Shown: positions 12,363 through 27,692, counted from the stretch's first letter. The stretch: 64,000 bases of DNA from Apteryx mantelli (GCF_036417845.1 NC_089981.1:41980668-42044667), one strand, 5' to 3'. A program made the numbers and translations. Notes: a model not told the origin generated them from the sequence alone.

Positions 12363-14019
12363 TTACCTGGTTAAAGCTTCATCCCAACTGACTGCAGCAC
12401 GGCTGGCCAGCAAGGGCAACCTAGCCCATCCAATTTGTGCTTCACCAAGAGGCATGCTCAGTCTCTCCTGCCCTTGAGGACCAGCTGGAGGAGAAACTCA
12501 CTGGGACAGTGGCTCCTGCCAGGGTTTCAAAAGCTTTCAGCTTTGTCACAAGAGCATTTTGTGACCACAGCTATATTTCTTCATAATTTACGTTGCTGCA
12601 GGTTATGTTTGTGAAGTGGAGAAAGATAACACTTCCCTGTAACAGACAGATACTGTGATACCAACTTATTTAAAGGTTGTGATGTGTGTGGCTACTATAA
12701 TGATTAACACCAGGGAGGTAGATAATTTGATAACAGGGAGCAGCTGTAGAGTTGTGTGTTACCAGGCGAACTCAGTGTTATGAAGATTGGTGTCTACTGC
12801 AGAGGGACATCAAAATTCTGAAATGAGCTCTTTAAAAGCAAATAAAGAATGAGGCATGCATAACGTGTTTTAAGAGGTACTTACTTGTTAAACAGTGGCA
12901 GGATACTATTCTGGGGCTGAATTTTGCATTTATAAATTCTTTGGATTTATACATTTTTAAAGTCTTCTGATCCTATTTTTGTAATTAAAGCAATGCAGTC
13001 TAAGTGCACATGATAGAAAGTGGCAGAACATGCCAACACACCTTTGGGAACACAGTTGTGTGCTACTTTTATTGCTTTGTTTAGTCCCAGAAAATTAATG
13101 CTGACATTGATAAGCAACACTCATCTCAAATTCAGGTCAGGTAGTGCTTCTTAGCCTCATTCTGAGACCAGAAATCATTTCAAAGGCTTGCATCTCCTTC
13201 TCTGGCATTCTCAGAGACTTGAATTACACCCAGGGCACTCAGAGAGTTGCCAACAGGGTTTCATCAATGGAACATCAAATTAAGCTTTGTTTTCATGCTA
13301 TTTTACATGTGGGCATGGGGTTGTGGTGAGAAATGAGTACAGTTTTGCTTGACACTTTGGTATCTGTAAATAAAAAATGGGCTTGTTTCTTGAAAGCAGG
13401 ATTGGTGGCACTATTTTTTTTTTTTAATTTATGTTCCTATATTATGTTGAATTTATGTTCTAGAGGTCTGATGGAAAAAATGTATGAATCTCTTATTTGT
13501 TTTCACCCCCATAAAAAGCAAAGCACTTTTTTCAAGATAAGTAAGTTTTGAATCACAAATGAATTTGACTGGGTAAACTCCAGGGACTTGTAACAGGATA
13601 CAGAGCATTTCACTCCTATGACATTGGTTTGAAATTAGTCCAGGTGAACAGAGAGCAGGAGTCATTTTCATCTAATGTCTGTGCAGCAGCCTACACAAAA
13701 TGAGTTCCTGGGTTTAATGTAGCTCCTTGGGGGTCACACAGCTACTTTATAGAAACCAACATTAATCAGTAGTCAGCCTGAACTATGAATATTCACAGCC
13801 AAACTAGTAGTAGCATGCAAAGTAATACACACAGGGAAGAAACTACCCTAACTAAATGTATACAGTAACATGCTCCAAAGGATCTGCTGTCTTTCAGAAG
13901 AAAAATCTTGACCTCAGTGGCGGTAGTTCTTTGAAATCACCAGCACAGAGCATGCAGCTCAATAGCAATTGGAAAAGCAAACAGATGTTCAGAGTTACTA
14001 GGAAGCATACAGAGAAAAC

Positions 14020-14590
14020 AGGAAGCAGCACTGCTCCCCTGTATGAATCTGTATTAGATTCACACCTTGAATATTATTTCTTTTTCTAATCACCCCATCT
14101 TAAAAACACACAAGATCTAGAAAAGTTATGGATAAAGGCAGCAAAGATGATCTGAAGCATGGCACAGATTGAAAATGGGAAAAGATTAATTAGACAATTC
14201 TTCAGTTTGGAGGAGCGTCATTGGAGAAACATGAAAAAATAATGAAATCCTGAATGGCATGAAAAGGGAGAATTGGAATGTGTATTCGTTCTTTCACATA
14301 AGCGTAGAACAGGGGGAATTAAATGAAATTACCAGGCAGCAGGTATAAAATGAACCAACAGATATGCTTTTTCACACTATACGTAATTAAATTATGGAAC
14401 GCATTGCCGCAGGATGTTACAGAAATCAAATGTGTTTAGAGAAAGCGGTTAGACAGGTTCACAGAAGAAAAGCCCATCGAGGATTACAAATACAATGCAG
14501 TTACAACCTCTGGCACGGGGATGCCCAAGCTGCTAATTACGAGGAGCTTAGAATACAAGCTTAGGGAAAGCATTTGTCTATGCTGTCATT
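14020..14590 (+). mobile_element. Ancient, heavily decayed CR1/L3-type LINE 3' end
   Basis: Degenerate but recognisable. An early frame at 14026-14085 reads TAPLYESVLDSHLEY, matching the LINE block that is usually [15 protein letters not shown]. Further along, pieces in shifting frames recall RRATKMI (around 14130), SLEERHWR (around 14207), and a block resembling LWNALPQDVTE at about 14392-14430. The last part (about 14505-14560) resembles the 3' end of old amniote CR1 copies, with an 'acctctggca' stretch followed by 'gctgctaatta'. Many stops and indels break the frame. Orientation is opposite to the younger copy at 30.4 kb. Boundaries are approximate. Family assignment is by motif recall, not alignment. 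Confidence 0.7.
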
Positions 14591-17500
14591 ATTTTTCAAT
14601 TTTTCAATAGTGTTTTTTCTCCCAGGCATGTACCAGTAGCTCTGCCAAGAGAGGCTGCGATGCTAAATGGTATGGCCATTTCTACAAGTGTCTCAAAAGT
14701 CCTACTCACCTATTGTTTTTGTGAATATATTCAAAGCAAACAAGAAATTGTTTATCATGGCAAATGTACTTAATAGTACCCAGCATCTCATCAGAATGAG
14801 CACAGGAAGCAAATTATTCTCCAAGGGCAAAATACCTCCTAGCTTCTTTTTTATTTTTTTATTTTTCTTAATGCTGCTGCTTTTTTATCATTAATTCAAA
14901 AGCACCATGATAATTGGCTCCCTGATACACATTGAGAAATATTTTGTGAACTTACTGAAGCGATAACATCGAATTCAGGGGAGAAATCTATTTAATACTT
15001 AAGGAAAAAAAAACAAAATAATGTACAACATCTTGGCACTTTATACAAAAAAATACTTTCTTCAATTTTAACTTTCTGAATGCTGGTATTTGATAGAGTC
15101 CCATGTAATGTCAGGGCTCATGTCAAGTATCTCCTGTAGAGTTCAACTTACTGTAATTTAGAAATGGATATGAAGTTTTCTTCAGACTGAGAGTACTCAC
15201 TTCTTGGTATAAGTTGGGACTGTGTATTATGAACTCATTTTTTAAACACTGCATCTTTAAAATGAGAACTGTTTTCCATATTTATTACAGAGGAAGCTGC
15301 CATTTTCTAAGTATGTGGAGTCAGCTACATACATAAATGTGTGCACATGTATAGATGCGCACAATCACATTGTACAGGTCCCCTGTATTTACTTTCCCTG
15401 TTCTTTTTAGTATGTCTTAAAACAAAGCTAATTCTAATTCTTTGTGTGCTCTTGTCCATAAGTCTCTGATGGATGGGCCCGCTGCATTTTCTTCTTTTAA
15501 ACCAACAGTTGTGCTTTCAAATAGGTTTCAAATGTCCAAGAAAAAAGTGGCTGAATTTTGTTTGGGACCAAGTAAATACTCCACAAAAAGGACATTGTAA
15601 TAAAGTACCACGTGGGTCAGGGCAACGGCTGCAGAAGCAACCAGGACTAGTTTGTAACTCAACTGATAGGCTGGGAAGTGCTTGGGATCCTCCAGGACCC
15701 TTGTGCATGAAAGCCATACATATCACAAATATTACTGCTCAAAAGCTCAACAAATACAAAGTGACATTTCACATTGAACTATGTTCCAGGTGAATATTAA
15801 AGTTTCCATATCCACACTTTCCAAAGGGAAATAAACCCAGTAATTTTACGTGAAAACACTAGTAACAGCAACAGAACTTGGCATTTTTATAGTAATCAGA
15901 TTTGAGTATCTGGACTATTATGGCACATAATGGATGGAAGTGGGTTTTTTGCTGTTACATCTTTCTGTTTAATTTGAAGTACTGTTATGCATCATAAGAA
16001 ATGAAAATTACAGCTGAAGGAGGAACAGCCTCTTATGCCTAAATCACATGAAATAAACTTGGACCTGATCTTTGAACTCATTAGGCATTGGAAGCTGTTC
16101 ATCAAGGCCATTAGAATAATTTCCTAATACATTCATGGTTAAATTCTAAGGTCGCCTTGGAGCATCTTTTAAATTTCCTACCCGTCAAGTGACAAGGAAC
16201 ATAAACTATGTTTCTGAAAGCCTAGGAAAAGTAGGGGATCATTACCGAACTGGAGGATTTTCCCATAACTGTGGAAGGCCAATGACAGCCGACAAAACAA
16301 TGGCGTTAGGTTGTGGCCAAAGACCTCTTCCACGCCAAAGCACTAAAATCCTAGCTCAAGGGAAGCTGATAGAAACCTTACGCTGACCCTGAATATCTCA
16401 CTGAACACATTCCAATATATTTAGAGAGTAATTTAAGAGTACTCTTCCTTCTGAGTCATGCATATAGCTTTAATTAGCTTCCCAAACAGCTACTGACTTA
16501 GAATTATTTTAGAAAATGATAAGCTATACTTGGAAATTTGGGGTAATCATCAAGCGAAAAGATACAATCAGCTTGACTGCAGTGTGAAACTCTTAACTTT
16601 CACAGAACTGCTGTTTTAGATTCCAGTCACCAGAGGCTGCGGATCTTAGAAAAGAGAATGCAGATATTAATGATGTGAAGATGACAGATAAACCAAGCCA
16701 ACAGACAGCGAGCATTGAGACTATGCAGACTGGGCATGAAAAGAGCCAAAAAAGGCACAAGCCCACGTGGAAAGTGCATGGCTTGGTACACCTTAATTTG
16801 CATACAGCTGCTCAGTCTCAACCCAGTCCTAGTTTCCTGGTATGTAAATCATTTAAGGAAAGGGAAGTGGTTCTTTTCTAAGATATGCCTGTTCAATTCC
16901 TAGCACCTGTCTTTTTTTTCTTTTTTGGGGGGGGACTAGAGACTATTCCACAATCAATAATTCCCCACTTGTGGACATGCTATCTATCTCCAACATAAGT
17001 TTCTTTTTTTGGTCATAAATCCCATTCTGTAATTACTTGCATTCAAGCAAATCATATTTACACTTTGACAGGATGACAGGGTTTCCTGGGCCTTCTATTG
17101 TGATTATATTTGTATATCAGATTAACAAAAACATGCCTGAATAATTCACATAAATAATGTACCTTTTTCCCCCTTCTTCTTCCATAACTGTTTCTTAGAC
17201 CTGGTATATTCTTACATTCTGAGTCTCCAAGATTATTTTCATTTCTTAAATGTTTTTAGCTAGATGCCCCATCCCAAATCTATTCACATCAATTGATCCT
17301 TAATTCTGGTAAGATTTCCGTGTGATTCACCTGGAGTTCCCTTTTGACCACAAAAAAGTCCTCCCTAAGACCCATGTAGACAAAATTTCACCTCACAGAT
17401 TTTAAAAAATGATGGAGAAAGCAAAATGAAATGAATAAAATCATCAGAGTTCCCCTCAACATGTAGCTGCCTCCTGGTGGGCACAGAGCAGCTCTGGACC

Positions 17501-18387
17501 TGGGACATGTCTCTGAAAGGCACAGGGCCACCAAAGACCTCTGCACACCTGACTGTGGAACAGAAAACAGGTCCTATCCGTATGTAAATCTTTCCATGCT
17601 TCCCTATTTTTTTGCCTTTGGTTAATTAAGTTTTTCCTTCAATGTCTGTCTAGAGCAAGATAATCTCCACTTTGCAAAGATTAACCCCATTAATACCAAT
17701 TAATGCATAACAAAGAAGGTTTTTGATGTTTTGCAGCAGCAGACTAAGGAGGATGGTACAAAGGAGGATTGGGGGGATCACCTGTATCTTCGGTTTATGA
17801 CATTTCATTAAATAATATATAACAGCTGCCAAACATTTTATGATGAGGAAGTTGTAAACATTTAAGCAGGAGGATCTATCAGCTGCAGTGGGGAGAAGAA
17901 ATGTTGCTCATGCTGTTATGATATATGTAGGAAAAGGGGAAAAGACAGGTCCTAAGGAAAGGAAAGACTCAGAGATGAAACCTTCAGTATGTGGAGGGGC
18001 TGGTCACTCTCCCGCTAGTGTGAAGGGTAGGAGTAGCAAGTCATTATCTTGTGTTTATAGTGAAGGACTACAGTCAGGACCATGTTCAGGCATTTGCTAT
18101 GTGATTTTGGACAGCCACTGAACTTGTCCATTTTTTCAAGGGTTTTACATACACCAACACTGTCTTCCATTAATAAAACTGTCATACTCCAGCCATACAA
18201 GCTTCCTCCCGGGACCAGCTGTACTAGGATAAAGTTGCTTATACTATAACTGCTGTTAAGAATAGGAGAATACATCATACTGGTATGACTCTGTAGACCC
18301 CAGACACAAGTATTTCCTCAGAGCGCCACACTTCCAATCAAAGGAGTTAGCACTGAAATCAGCCTTTGTTTCCTCACCTGCAGGGAG

Positions 18388-18404
18388 AAAAAAAAAAAAA
18401 AAAA
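18388..18404. repeat. Homopolymer A17
   Basis: Seventeen consecutive A. Confidence 0.95.
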
Positions 18405-19374
18405 CTTTCAGGAAATTTCTCATCTTCTATAGTGGTTTTTATCAACAGATCTCAAAGCCATCTGCAAACAAAAGCAATTGCTACTGCTCCCATTTAAACT
18501 TAAAAGCATTCTGAGTTCAATAAAGAAATTCTCTTTTATCTGATTAAAGATAATGATTACACTCTCTCAGTTCCTTTTTTTTTTTTAGCTCTAATTCTCC
18601 CAGAGAAAATCTGTCCAAGGAAAGTGAAGTAATTTTCTGAATTAGAAATTCAGAAATGAATTATTAAATTTTTCATTTAAACTAACAAGTGTATATTTTA
18701 AAAATAAATTTAGTATCATATTTTCAAATGAAAAGAATTATATTATTACTAGCTTTCAAACTATTCCTAATACATTTTTACTTAACTGAACTGAGAAAGG
18801 GGTCCTCCTAGGCTAGAGATCCCTCCAAAATATTAAGCAAAACCCCCTGTCTTAAGGCATTTATGAAGGACATCAGAAAGACAGATGATGTAGAAAAGAA
18901 ACATTATTGTCCCCCATTTACATAATTAATGCACTAAAAGGAAAAGTTCTTATAAACTTTCTTTTTACAATGCCGTAAATTGAATTTATAGGTGAATTCA
19001 TATTTCTCCTCAACAGACCCACACTCTTTCTTTCTGCTCTCCTTTTTTGAGAGATATGCTGAAACAACCACAGACAGAAGAGTTCTAAAAAATATATTTA
19101 AAAAAATTTTTTTTAAATCTTCCTTCCTTTTTCTACTCCAGCCTACTTTGCTAAACTAATATCGCTGCTGCTGACACATGCATACTGATTCAGACCCCTC
19201 TTGCTCTCCGAGATGCTTCCTGCTAGTTGCTAGGGAACAGGAAGGATTTTGTAAGCCAGCCCAGAGCTAGCTTTCCAGTTTAGGCATGAACTTTTGTTTT
19301 TTGTTAACACGAGCAAATACCTATGCCCCTTAAACTCAGAATTCATTAGCTGATGGCAAAATTACATCTCAAGG

Positions 19375-19417
19375 ATGCGTGCATGTGTGCATGTGTGTGT
19401 ATGCATGTATGTGTGTT
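19375..19417. repeat. TG/TGCA-rich microsatellite
   Basis: Alternating tgtg, tgca and tatg steps with no long pure run. Confidence 0.9.
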
Positions 19418-20943
19418 GCTGTCTGCAGCAGTACAGCCTCTTTGTTAGAAGCGCAGTGAGTTTACAGTAAATTCCACAGGGATATTGAATGCAGCAGTTC
19501 ATGAAACAAATCACATTATTGGAAGATTATGTACCTTCTCAGAATTTCAAAAGGCCATTACGAGCAATTTCCTATCCACTAGATGATGTCAGATGTGCTT
19601 TAAAATGTCAAATGAAGTAACAGAACAAACAGATACATATATATGCTTGTGTATGTTATGTGTTCAGCATCCTTCATCCAAGAAGATCCCAGAAAGTATT
19701 ATGAAAATACAGAAGTTTTGTATGCTCAGAGTGTGTATATTCCTAGTAGGCTTCAGCAGCACCTTGGAGAAGAAAAAGAGAGAGAGAGAGAACGTGCATA
19801 AGAGTTTAAGGACACCAACCTCCGGCAGCAAATTTCGTCACAGCACATCTTTACTTTCATGATATAGCTGCATGGAGTTACAATGGCAATGGCAAAGTTT
19901 ATTAATCTCTTGACCATGCTTTCTACAGTTATAGAAAGGGATATTTTACACCCATTGAATTACCCAGTAGAAGAAGGTGTACATGCATCATGTTTATCTT
20001 TTTCCTCTTTCTTTTCCTCAGAACTACTCTCTTCAAATCTAACCTCTGACTTGACTACTCCTGCTCTTAGCATTGAACTTGCTAACTCGCAGCATACAAA
20101 TGTCTGGAGATCCTTGCGTCTGTCCCAGCCTGCTGTGCTCTAAATCAGGCAGCTCTTTAAAAGATGCATTTTCCAAAAGGCTTAAGCCCACGGTTCCCCC
20201 TTAATCTCTCCCAGAAAAATGTTAAGAAATGATACAACACTTCAAATTAGAGAGCACCCCCCCCAAATCACAGGATTTCTAGGAGGTGTGCTAATGTAAC
20301 ACTGCTCACCGAGTCACCTGGCTTTTTACTTCCCATCACTTCATCACCTGTACTAAATCTATTTAGACTGTAGTATTTGAGGACCAGAGAGTGTTTCGCT
20401 TCATGCCTGTACTCCTTGTATATCTTTAGAGGAAATTCCCTTTGACTCCATTAGACTTTATTTTGTGTTTGTTCATTTGGAAGACCAGCAGCACCAGAAT
20501 CTTTCCAGTCTAAAACCCCTTTGCTCTGTGCTCAACACATGATACAATAAGGAACCAGGCAAAAAACCCACCACATATATGACATTCCTCCCAAGACTCA
20601 TACACTGCTGGGCACCACCCAGATAGCACTTATATTGTGTTTAGCATCATTACTACTTAAATCCTGTGCTCGGGATTACATGATTGCCTTCTGGCTGTTC
20701 AGGATACTACAGCTAGACAAAACAACAATCCCACACTGTTGATACTAGCAAGACACGTCTTCAAACCCCAGAAATCTGATCACACAGGGTTTAGCAGAAA
20801 GACCTAATATTCAACATATTGTGTTTTAAACATGTCATGGCATGGATGATCTTATTGACTCTACAGTTCAAATCCAGCTCCTGCAATCACCACTTTCTTT
20901 AATTCAAAATCAGACACACACCTCTCCATTTACTTCAAAATAG

Positions 20944-20963
20944 TAATAATAATAATAATAATA
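20944..20963. repeat. (TAA)n microsatellite
   Basis: Six full TAA units plus a partial one. Confidence 0.95.
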
Positions 20964-22327
20964 TACCTCTATTTTCTGGCATCTCCCCTCCCTGACTGTC
21001 ATTTGAATTGTTTCTGTGCTTCAGATATGACCCTGACTAGCAAATTCTGGTTTGAGAATGATATAAACTATGCACTGTCTGGATGATTGCAGTTGCCAAG
21101 GGGATCGTGATGCAAAGCTCTCTTATCCTGGAGGTGTATAATTGCAGGTACTCAGAATAGACATGAACGCCCATCCAGCTTTTGATGATGCTCCGTGATC
21201 TGCCTATTATTTCATAGAAAAGAAGGAGCAGAGCAAAATTAAAATTGTAAAGGTAAAGTGGAGAAAGAGAGAGAGAGAATGGACGGTAATTTATCTAGAG
21301 TCACGTATGAGATGCTTGGATTAGCTCCTCAAGTAGTGTAGCTCCTATGAGGTCAGTAGAAATACTCAGTTTAGACATTCTGAGAATCCAGACACAGAAA
21401 TGTGCATCACCATCAAAACATCACACAGAAAGCAACAGCGTAACATTTAAGAAATTTTTGTGCCAAAAGACGAGTCCTTCACTGTGTGGAATGTCGGTCC
21501 TCGTCCATCCTGCCCGCCTGCTTCCTCACACACCGGCCACCACGTGCTGAGCAAAACTCCAGGAAACCCCGTGGAAAGCTTTGCCCAAATAGAAACGTGA
21601 ACAGCAGTGTAAATATGGAAAGTACAATTTATTTATGCAACAAAATGCCCTGGTGGCTGGAGTCAGGCCAGCACAAGTGCTGCAAACTCCAGAAACTTGT
21701 CGAGAGGTTATGAGAAGCAGCTGTGCTGACATGGTGATTTTTGATTCACCATCATTTGTTTTGAGTTTCCATTTCAACTTTTCCTTTATTCAAAGCAAAA
21801 CTTATCCAAACAATTCATCACTAATTTCTGTTTCCAGAAAATCCATAAAGTGATTCAAGTTAATGTAACCCCCACTCCAGGTTCTCCCAAAACTCAGCTG
21901 GCATGAGATAGATACCTAATATTACAGAGATCCTCCTTTTGGTCAACTGAAAGAAATCCTGTATGTCTCTTGGAGCAACCCCCCTGTATTTATTGCCATT
22001 ATCAGATGTGTGGAGTGAAAGTACTAATCATCAAGCCATACATCATATGCCTGTTACTTAGATGGATATTTTCTGGAGGTGAAATTCATCATTATAAAGA
22101 GTAAGATAGCTTACTGGTAAAGTTCACATAAAATACAGATGAAAGTCACTATTATAATGTAATTCTTACAGAATGGAAATACCTTTCAAGAGGGAGTGTA
22201 TTAAATCCAAGAAGAGTAGTGTTTTATTTGCTTGGGGAAAAATAAATAAATAAGTAGAACATATAAAGTGATCAATCAAACTCTACCACAGTCCATGAAA
22301 AGACTTCAAGTGAGTCCCACTGAATCT

Positions 22328-22348
22328 ACACACACACACACACACACA
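22328..22348. repeat. (AC)10 microsatellite
   Basis: Ten pure AC units plus one base. Confidence 0.95.
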
Positions 22349-25300
22349 GAGCACCTTCTGTAGCAAGTTCAAGACTGCAAATGCTGCATATTCAATTGCA
22401 TTTTCTGAAAATGGGTACATGTGAGAGACTATATTTTGCAAAACTTTTCGTGTTAAGGGTTAAGTCCAAACAATATGTTCCTATAAAATGAAGCCATTTC
22501 CTGGCAGAATTGTGCCAAAGAAAACAGAGTTTGATTTAATGACTTCTGACAGGAAAAGCTTCAAAATGGTTCAGCGGGTTGGTTAAGCTGGACACTTATT
22601 TGGAGCTCAGTGGAAATGACTTTAAATAGAAGCAGATTTTGCCATTGGAAGTAAATACTCTGGGAAGACAATTTCATATGCCATTTTGACTCTCTTCTGA
22701 CATTGGGCCCACCAAAATACTGCAACAAAAATTAAATTCCATTGGCAACAAAAAAATTACACCAAAACAAATAAAAAAGCAAAACACTCATAGCATTAGG
22801 AATTCCTGATAAGCTTTGAAAGAATCAACATGGGATGAATTTTGCATGAAGGCTTAATGTCTTACTTTATGATATATGAAAGTGTTGTCTCATCCCTCAG
22901 TGTGATTCAGCTTTCTCTTCAAAACGTTAAGTTATATAAATATTGAATCTGTTTCATTGCGCCTGTAATGATATTTGAAGGTATTTGCCATCTCTGGAGA
23001 GTATGTTTTTAAAAAGACAAATAAATAAATAAGCTCAAGCTGCCATTTTTCATTTACAGTGAAAAGTTTGAGCTCACTTAGCTGTAAAAGCCTGTAGAAG
23101 CCTCAAGAGCTTTAGAAGCTTATTAAGTGGAAACTGTTCTCTAGTGTACATGAGAAAGAAGGATGTAGATTTGTATTTGGTTTCACTGGAGACATTTATG
23201 AATGCAACTTTATACACGCACTCACCTCTACATACTCACAGTCAGTCTCTGCCCAAAGAGGCTCAGTTATCACTCTCAGATTGTGCAGGGGCCCTTTATG
23301 GTGGTGCTCTTTTCTACAAGACTCTCATACTAATAAGTTCACTCACAACCAAGCAGCTGAGAACAAACTTCTTAAATTTTGAGAGGAATCTTAGAAGTCC
23401 ATTATTCTGACAAACTTACACTGACAATGAAAATCACCCCATAATTTCTCTTCATTATGCAGCCAGTCTTCCTGATAAGGTGTTTAATACACTGTATTAA
23501 ACCGAAAAGGAATGGTTCCGGACCTGCTGTTGCAGTTTTAATGAGCTCGCTCCATTGGAAACCCCTGACTGCCATGTACCTTGTTTCAAACCAATGAGGA
23601 TTTCTGTGTTGGCTGGGCAGTAACAGATGGGATAAGACACTCTTTATGCCTGCCAATGTTTGAGCTGTTCTCTTCTTGGAAGAAGGGGAAACACTGACTT
23701 GATCTAATTCTGCTGGACCTCATCACTCTCTCTCCAGTCCTACCTATCCTCTCCAACATCCTAATGTCTTACTTGAGGGAATAAAGTTAACAAATTGCAT
23801 TCCACCTAGGAACACTGTTTTTGCTTGAATTACCCTTTCACACCAGCTGTTTTTCAAATCTCCGTTAACAATCTGCTCCTACGAAGCATCTGAGCATGGC
23901 AGTCCTGGCATGGCTTTCATTCCATTTTGCTGTTACTTCCCAATAGCATGTTACTTTCCTATTTAATATACCATCTCTTTCTTTGTTCTCTTGTATGTAT
24001 CAGAAACTGCATTCTACAGTGAGCTGTCTAATTTGGGCAGCTCTAATCACAAACACTCCAAGCTTTAGGAAACTAAAGATGCACCTGGGCAAAAATAAAT
24101 ATATAAGAATATGTATCTGTATAAACAACCAGATAGGGATTTGAGAGTGGGATGAGGGGGAAAAAAAGAAAAAAGTTAAGAACTGTAAGGAAACCAGAAG
24201 TTTTATTGCAGATCCAAGGTGTTTATTGTGTGGAACCATACTCTGCTTCTCTTTTTTGCCATAAAACTCATGTAATTCCTAACCAGTAGGAAATATTTTC
24301 AAATGAACAAATCAAAGTATTAGGACCTGGCTGTAATGTATTTTCTCCAAAGGATGGGAATTTTAATTTTAGCTTTGGAAATCTCCCTCTTCCCAAATAA
24401 ACTCCATTATAAGCCCTTAAGATAATTATTTTCATTCTTTGAAGGAAATGTCCTCAGTGCTGAGCTGCAGATTTGTAACCCTCCTGTAGACTATGCAACA
24501 TCTCTGGAATTATATAGCAGCCCTCATCACAGACCTGATCTGGCATTATTCTCCTCCAACCTCCAATCACAAACTCCTTGTGGAATGGGGAGATGCTGAG
24601 AGGAGAAATAAATTAAATTCTTTTACTCCTGCAAGGCATGCATAGCTAGTACAGGTTTATTTAAATGTTATATTTTGCTCTCCAGACTGCAAAGTCACCC
24701 TGGCTTTATTGCTGGAAGGCATCATGTGCCCACTGCAAAGGAGAAGGTGCAATATGCTTATGTATTCAAGTAAATGTATGGAATTAATTCACTGGATGTC
24801 AGTCAGAGGTGATCGTGGCTCTTCACAATATAATTCAGTTACAGCATAATTCAACTCTTTCTGGTTACAAGCATTCCCCGATGAGTGAGCTACACCCTTT
24901 CTTCTACATTACAACAAGATTAATTCATTAGCAAATGGGCACAATTTAATCACTTTCGTACTATATGGGCTACAGCACAGAACAGGGTTAATAATCCTGG
25001 CAGGCTGAATGCATTCCAAGTGCTGACCATTTATTTAGAAGTGAGATTTAGGTCTCTTGGGTACTGGCTCATAATTCCTGTATGCTCCCTCAAATAACTA
25101 CCACCCAAAATGTACTTTAAACAAGCTCAATATAATTTTTTATCTACTTTTGTGATAACCATTGCTAGAAAAATAATGTAAATAACTACATTATTTCATA
25201 CAATAAAATGGTCATCCCCACAGAAAAATAATCAAGTAATTTAAAATTTGGTCATGACTGCCTGAACATCCAGCTTTTGATTCTGAGACCTGCTATATAA

Positions 25301-27692
25301 CCTTGAATATAAATATTTTTCTTCAAGGGAAAAATCATCTTGCAATTCCTTCTTCCTTCTTTTGGAGGAAGAAAAGTGTTCAGCAATAATTTTTTTTGTG
25401 AACATCTTGTATGCACTCTGGATATAATAGCATGAGAAATTCCTAAAGAAAAGTCTAAGAATAGCTCATCCATTTTAAGAAACGTCAGAACTCTTTTTTT
25501 CCCTTTTTGATCTCCCTTTCACATAAATACACCTTTTTTGTCTCTTTCTTTGCAGCTAAGGCCTCAGACTGTGGACTTTGTTGTTCATTTACTATGATAC
25601 TGTGAGAAATACAGAAAGCTGTTAATAAATCCCATAGACAAGGAAGGAGCTGGAGAAGGTTGAAAGACAGATGATGGTTATATCAAGAACATGTTCTTCA
25701 TAGGATAAAACTTATTTACATAGACTTCACAGGCCTGAGGCACTGAATTCAGATCAGTTTGATTGACGTCATATGCACCAGCCATCAAGTTCAAATCTGC
25801 ATCTCAGTCTACCCAGTATTTAAGGTTCTTCTGAAGCAAGGCTTTGGTTCAGACTTGACATTGTTTTTCCAAAGGTATTTAAACAAACCAGAGCCAATGG
25901 TAGCAGTGATGGGTGATAGCATTTGAATCTGGACTCTATCCATAAATAAATGAATAAAATAAGTATCATTATCATATCAGGTAACACAATGCTATTACAT
26001 TTTTTAGAACATAGGACCTGTAGGAGAAAGGTTGAGGTTGGGGATCTCTTCCTTCTCCTTCACTAATTACCTTTTGACCATCAAATCTGATTTCCTGCAA
26101 GGCTTCACTCTATGGAGAACCATATTTTCTAGCATCCTCAGATATGTACCTCTATTTCAACATACTGTGCTTACTCCCAGGACCACCTTCTCTCCCTCTT
26201 CCCTTAGCCACAGGATCTGCCTTCTCAGTATATCTCACCCAGCCCAATTTCCATCTGAGGACATGTGTAGCCTCATTTGACCTCATAGACATCACCTGGG
26301 GCTCTTAAGTGGGAAGAGGTGATTTGGAAGAGGAATTAGAGTCCAGTTTGTCTGTCTTCATATCCACTTAATTGTCACTGCCTCAGTTAAGAGACTTAGG
26401 AAACTTAGGCGACTCCAACTCTGACAAGGGAAATGTGGCGAAAGGCAAAAACAATGTGACCTGGCATCACAGGACTGGGCAACAACCAAGTGAAACAAAA
26501 CAACCCTGAGATGTCAAACAGGCACTGAATAACTTTTGTGTTGTTAGATGTTATGTACTTTAAAACTGTGACACTATTTATGCAGCACCAAACAATAAAT
26601 CAGTATGAACAACAGGATTACACTCATGTGTTGTTTAATAAAATCAGTTATTCCTGCATGCCCACTGGCTGCAGTGCAGTGTCATGGTCTTTCTTTTGCA
26701 TGATATCAACCACACTAGACTTGCTCCAGAACCCTTCTATAATTTATTTCCTGCAGTTGGCTCCAAACTAAGTCTTTCTCCTCACCTCTTACAGTTGTAA
26801 TGAAGGCCCCTTTTCCCACAGTTCAGTAATCACAGACCCCTGACAACTGCTTGCTGTCCTTCAGAGACCAGGACTCTGTTCATTAAAAAAGTAATTATGT
26901 AAGAATATTCTAAATCAGCATCCCCACAAAATCCCCAATCTGCACAAGTACCATGAAATTAAGGTTCCCTGTAATATTTCATAAAAATACATTGAATTTT
27001 TCATTTGTAGCTAACCCCCCCCACTGTCCTATTCTTCCCCACAGAACTGTCCTTGTCATTTCTGTCTTAACCCAGATGGACAGTGACAACAGCAAAACCT
27101 TTGCTGTTTATATATTATTTTTTCTACTTAGGGGGCAGCAGGAAGTATTTTTTTACATGGTGATTATGTAGATCAGTGGAAAAACTAAAAGTATCACAGA
27201 GACATTTACCTTCTCCCACTTTCAGATACCTAAACTAGAGTACTCTGAATATACTGGTGAAGAGTCTTACCCTTCTCCCTTGTTATACATGAGAAACCAT
27301 AGTTTTCTATGCTTAGGTTCTTTGATTTTTCATCTTAATTTGATAGCTAAGTAGTTAGAGTGAATAATCTTGACAGTCAATCAGTCTGGTGCCCTATGTC
27401 TTCATCTAAGCTGCTCCATGAGAAAGCAGAACCAGCCAGCTTGCAGATCCTCCAGACTCTAAGTTGCTTGCACTCTGTGCATAGGGTTGACCCTTACCTC
27501 TGGGTAGTGGGGGAGCATCCCCACCAGAGCCTTTTTCACCTTTGGGGAAAGCTTTTTGCATCTTACTTCCCTCCTCTGCTAAGCAAGCCAGCAGTCATGC
27601 TAGCACCACGTCTGGCATCACAACACACCTGAAAAGGAAGTGTACTGCATCTTACAGAGCAGACCAGTTAAAATCAGAGCAGCAATAGTGTT

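Larger units (their letters stand above)
73..14019. other. Non-coding AT-rich stretch
   Basis: Both strands were read for coding frames with recognisable protein motifs and none was found. Contents are the simple repeats, local duplication, hairpin and two tentative old repeat fragments listed separately. Short GC-richer patches occur near 1630-1830 and 9200-9480, without a gene signature. If LRRC4C ends near 36.3 kb, this lies in the intergenic region 3' of it. Confidence 0.6.
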
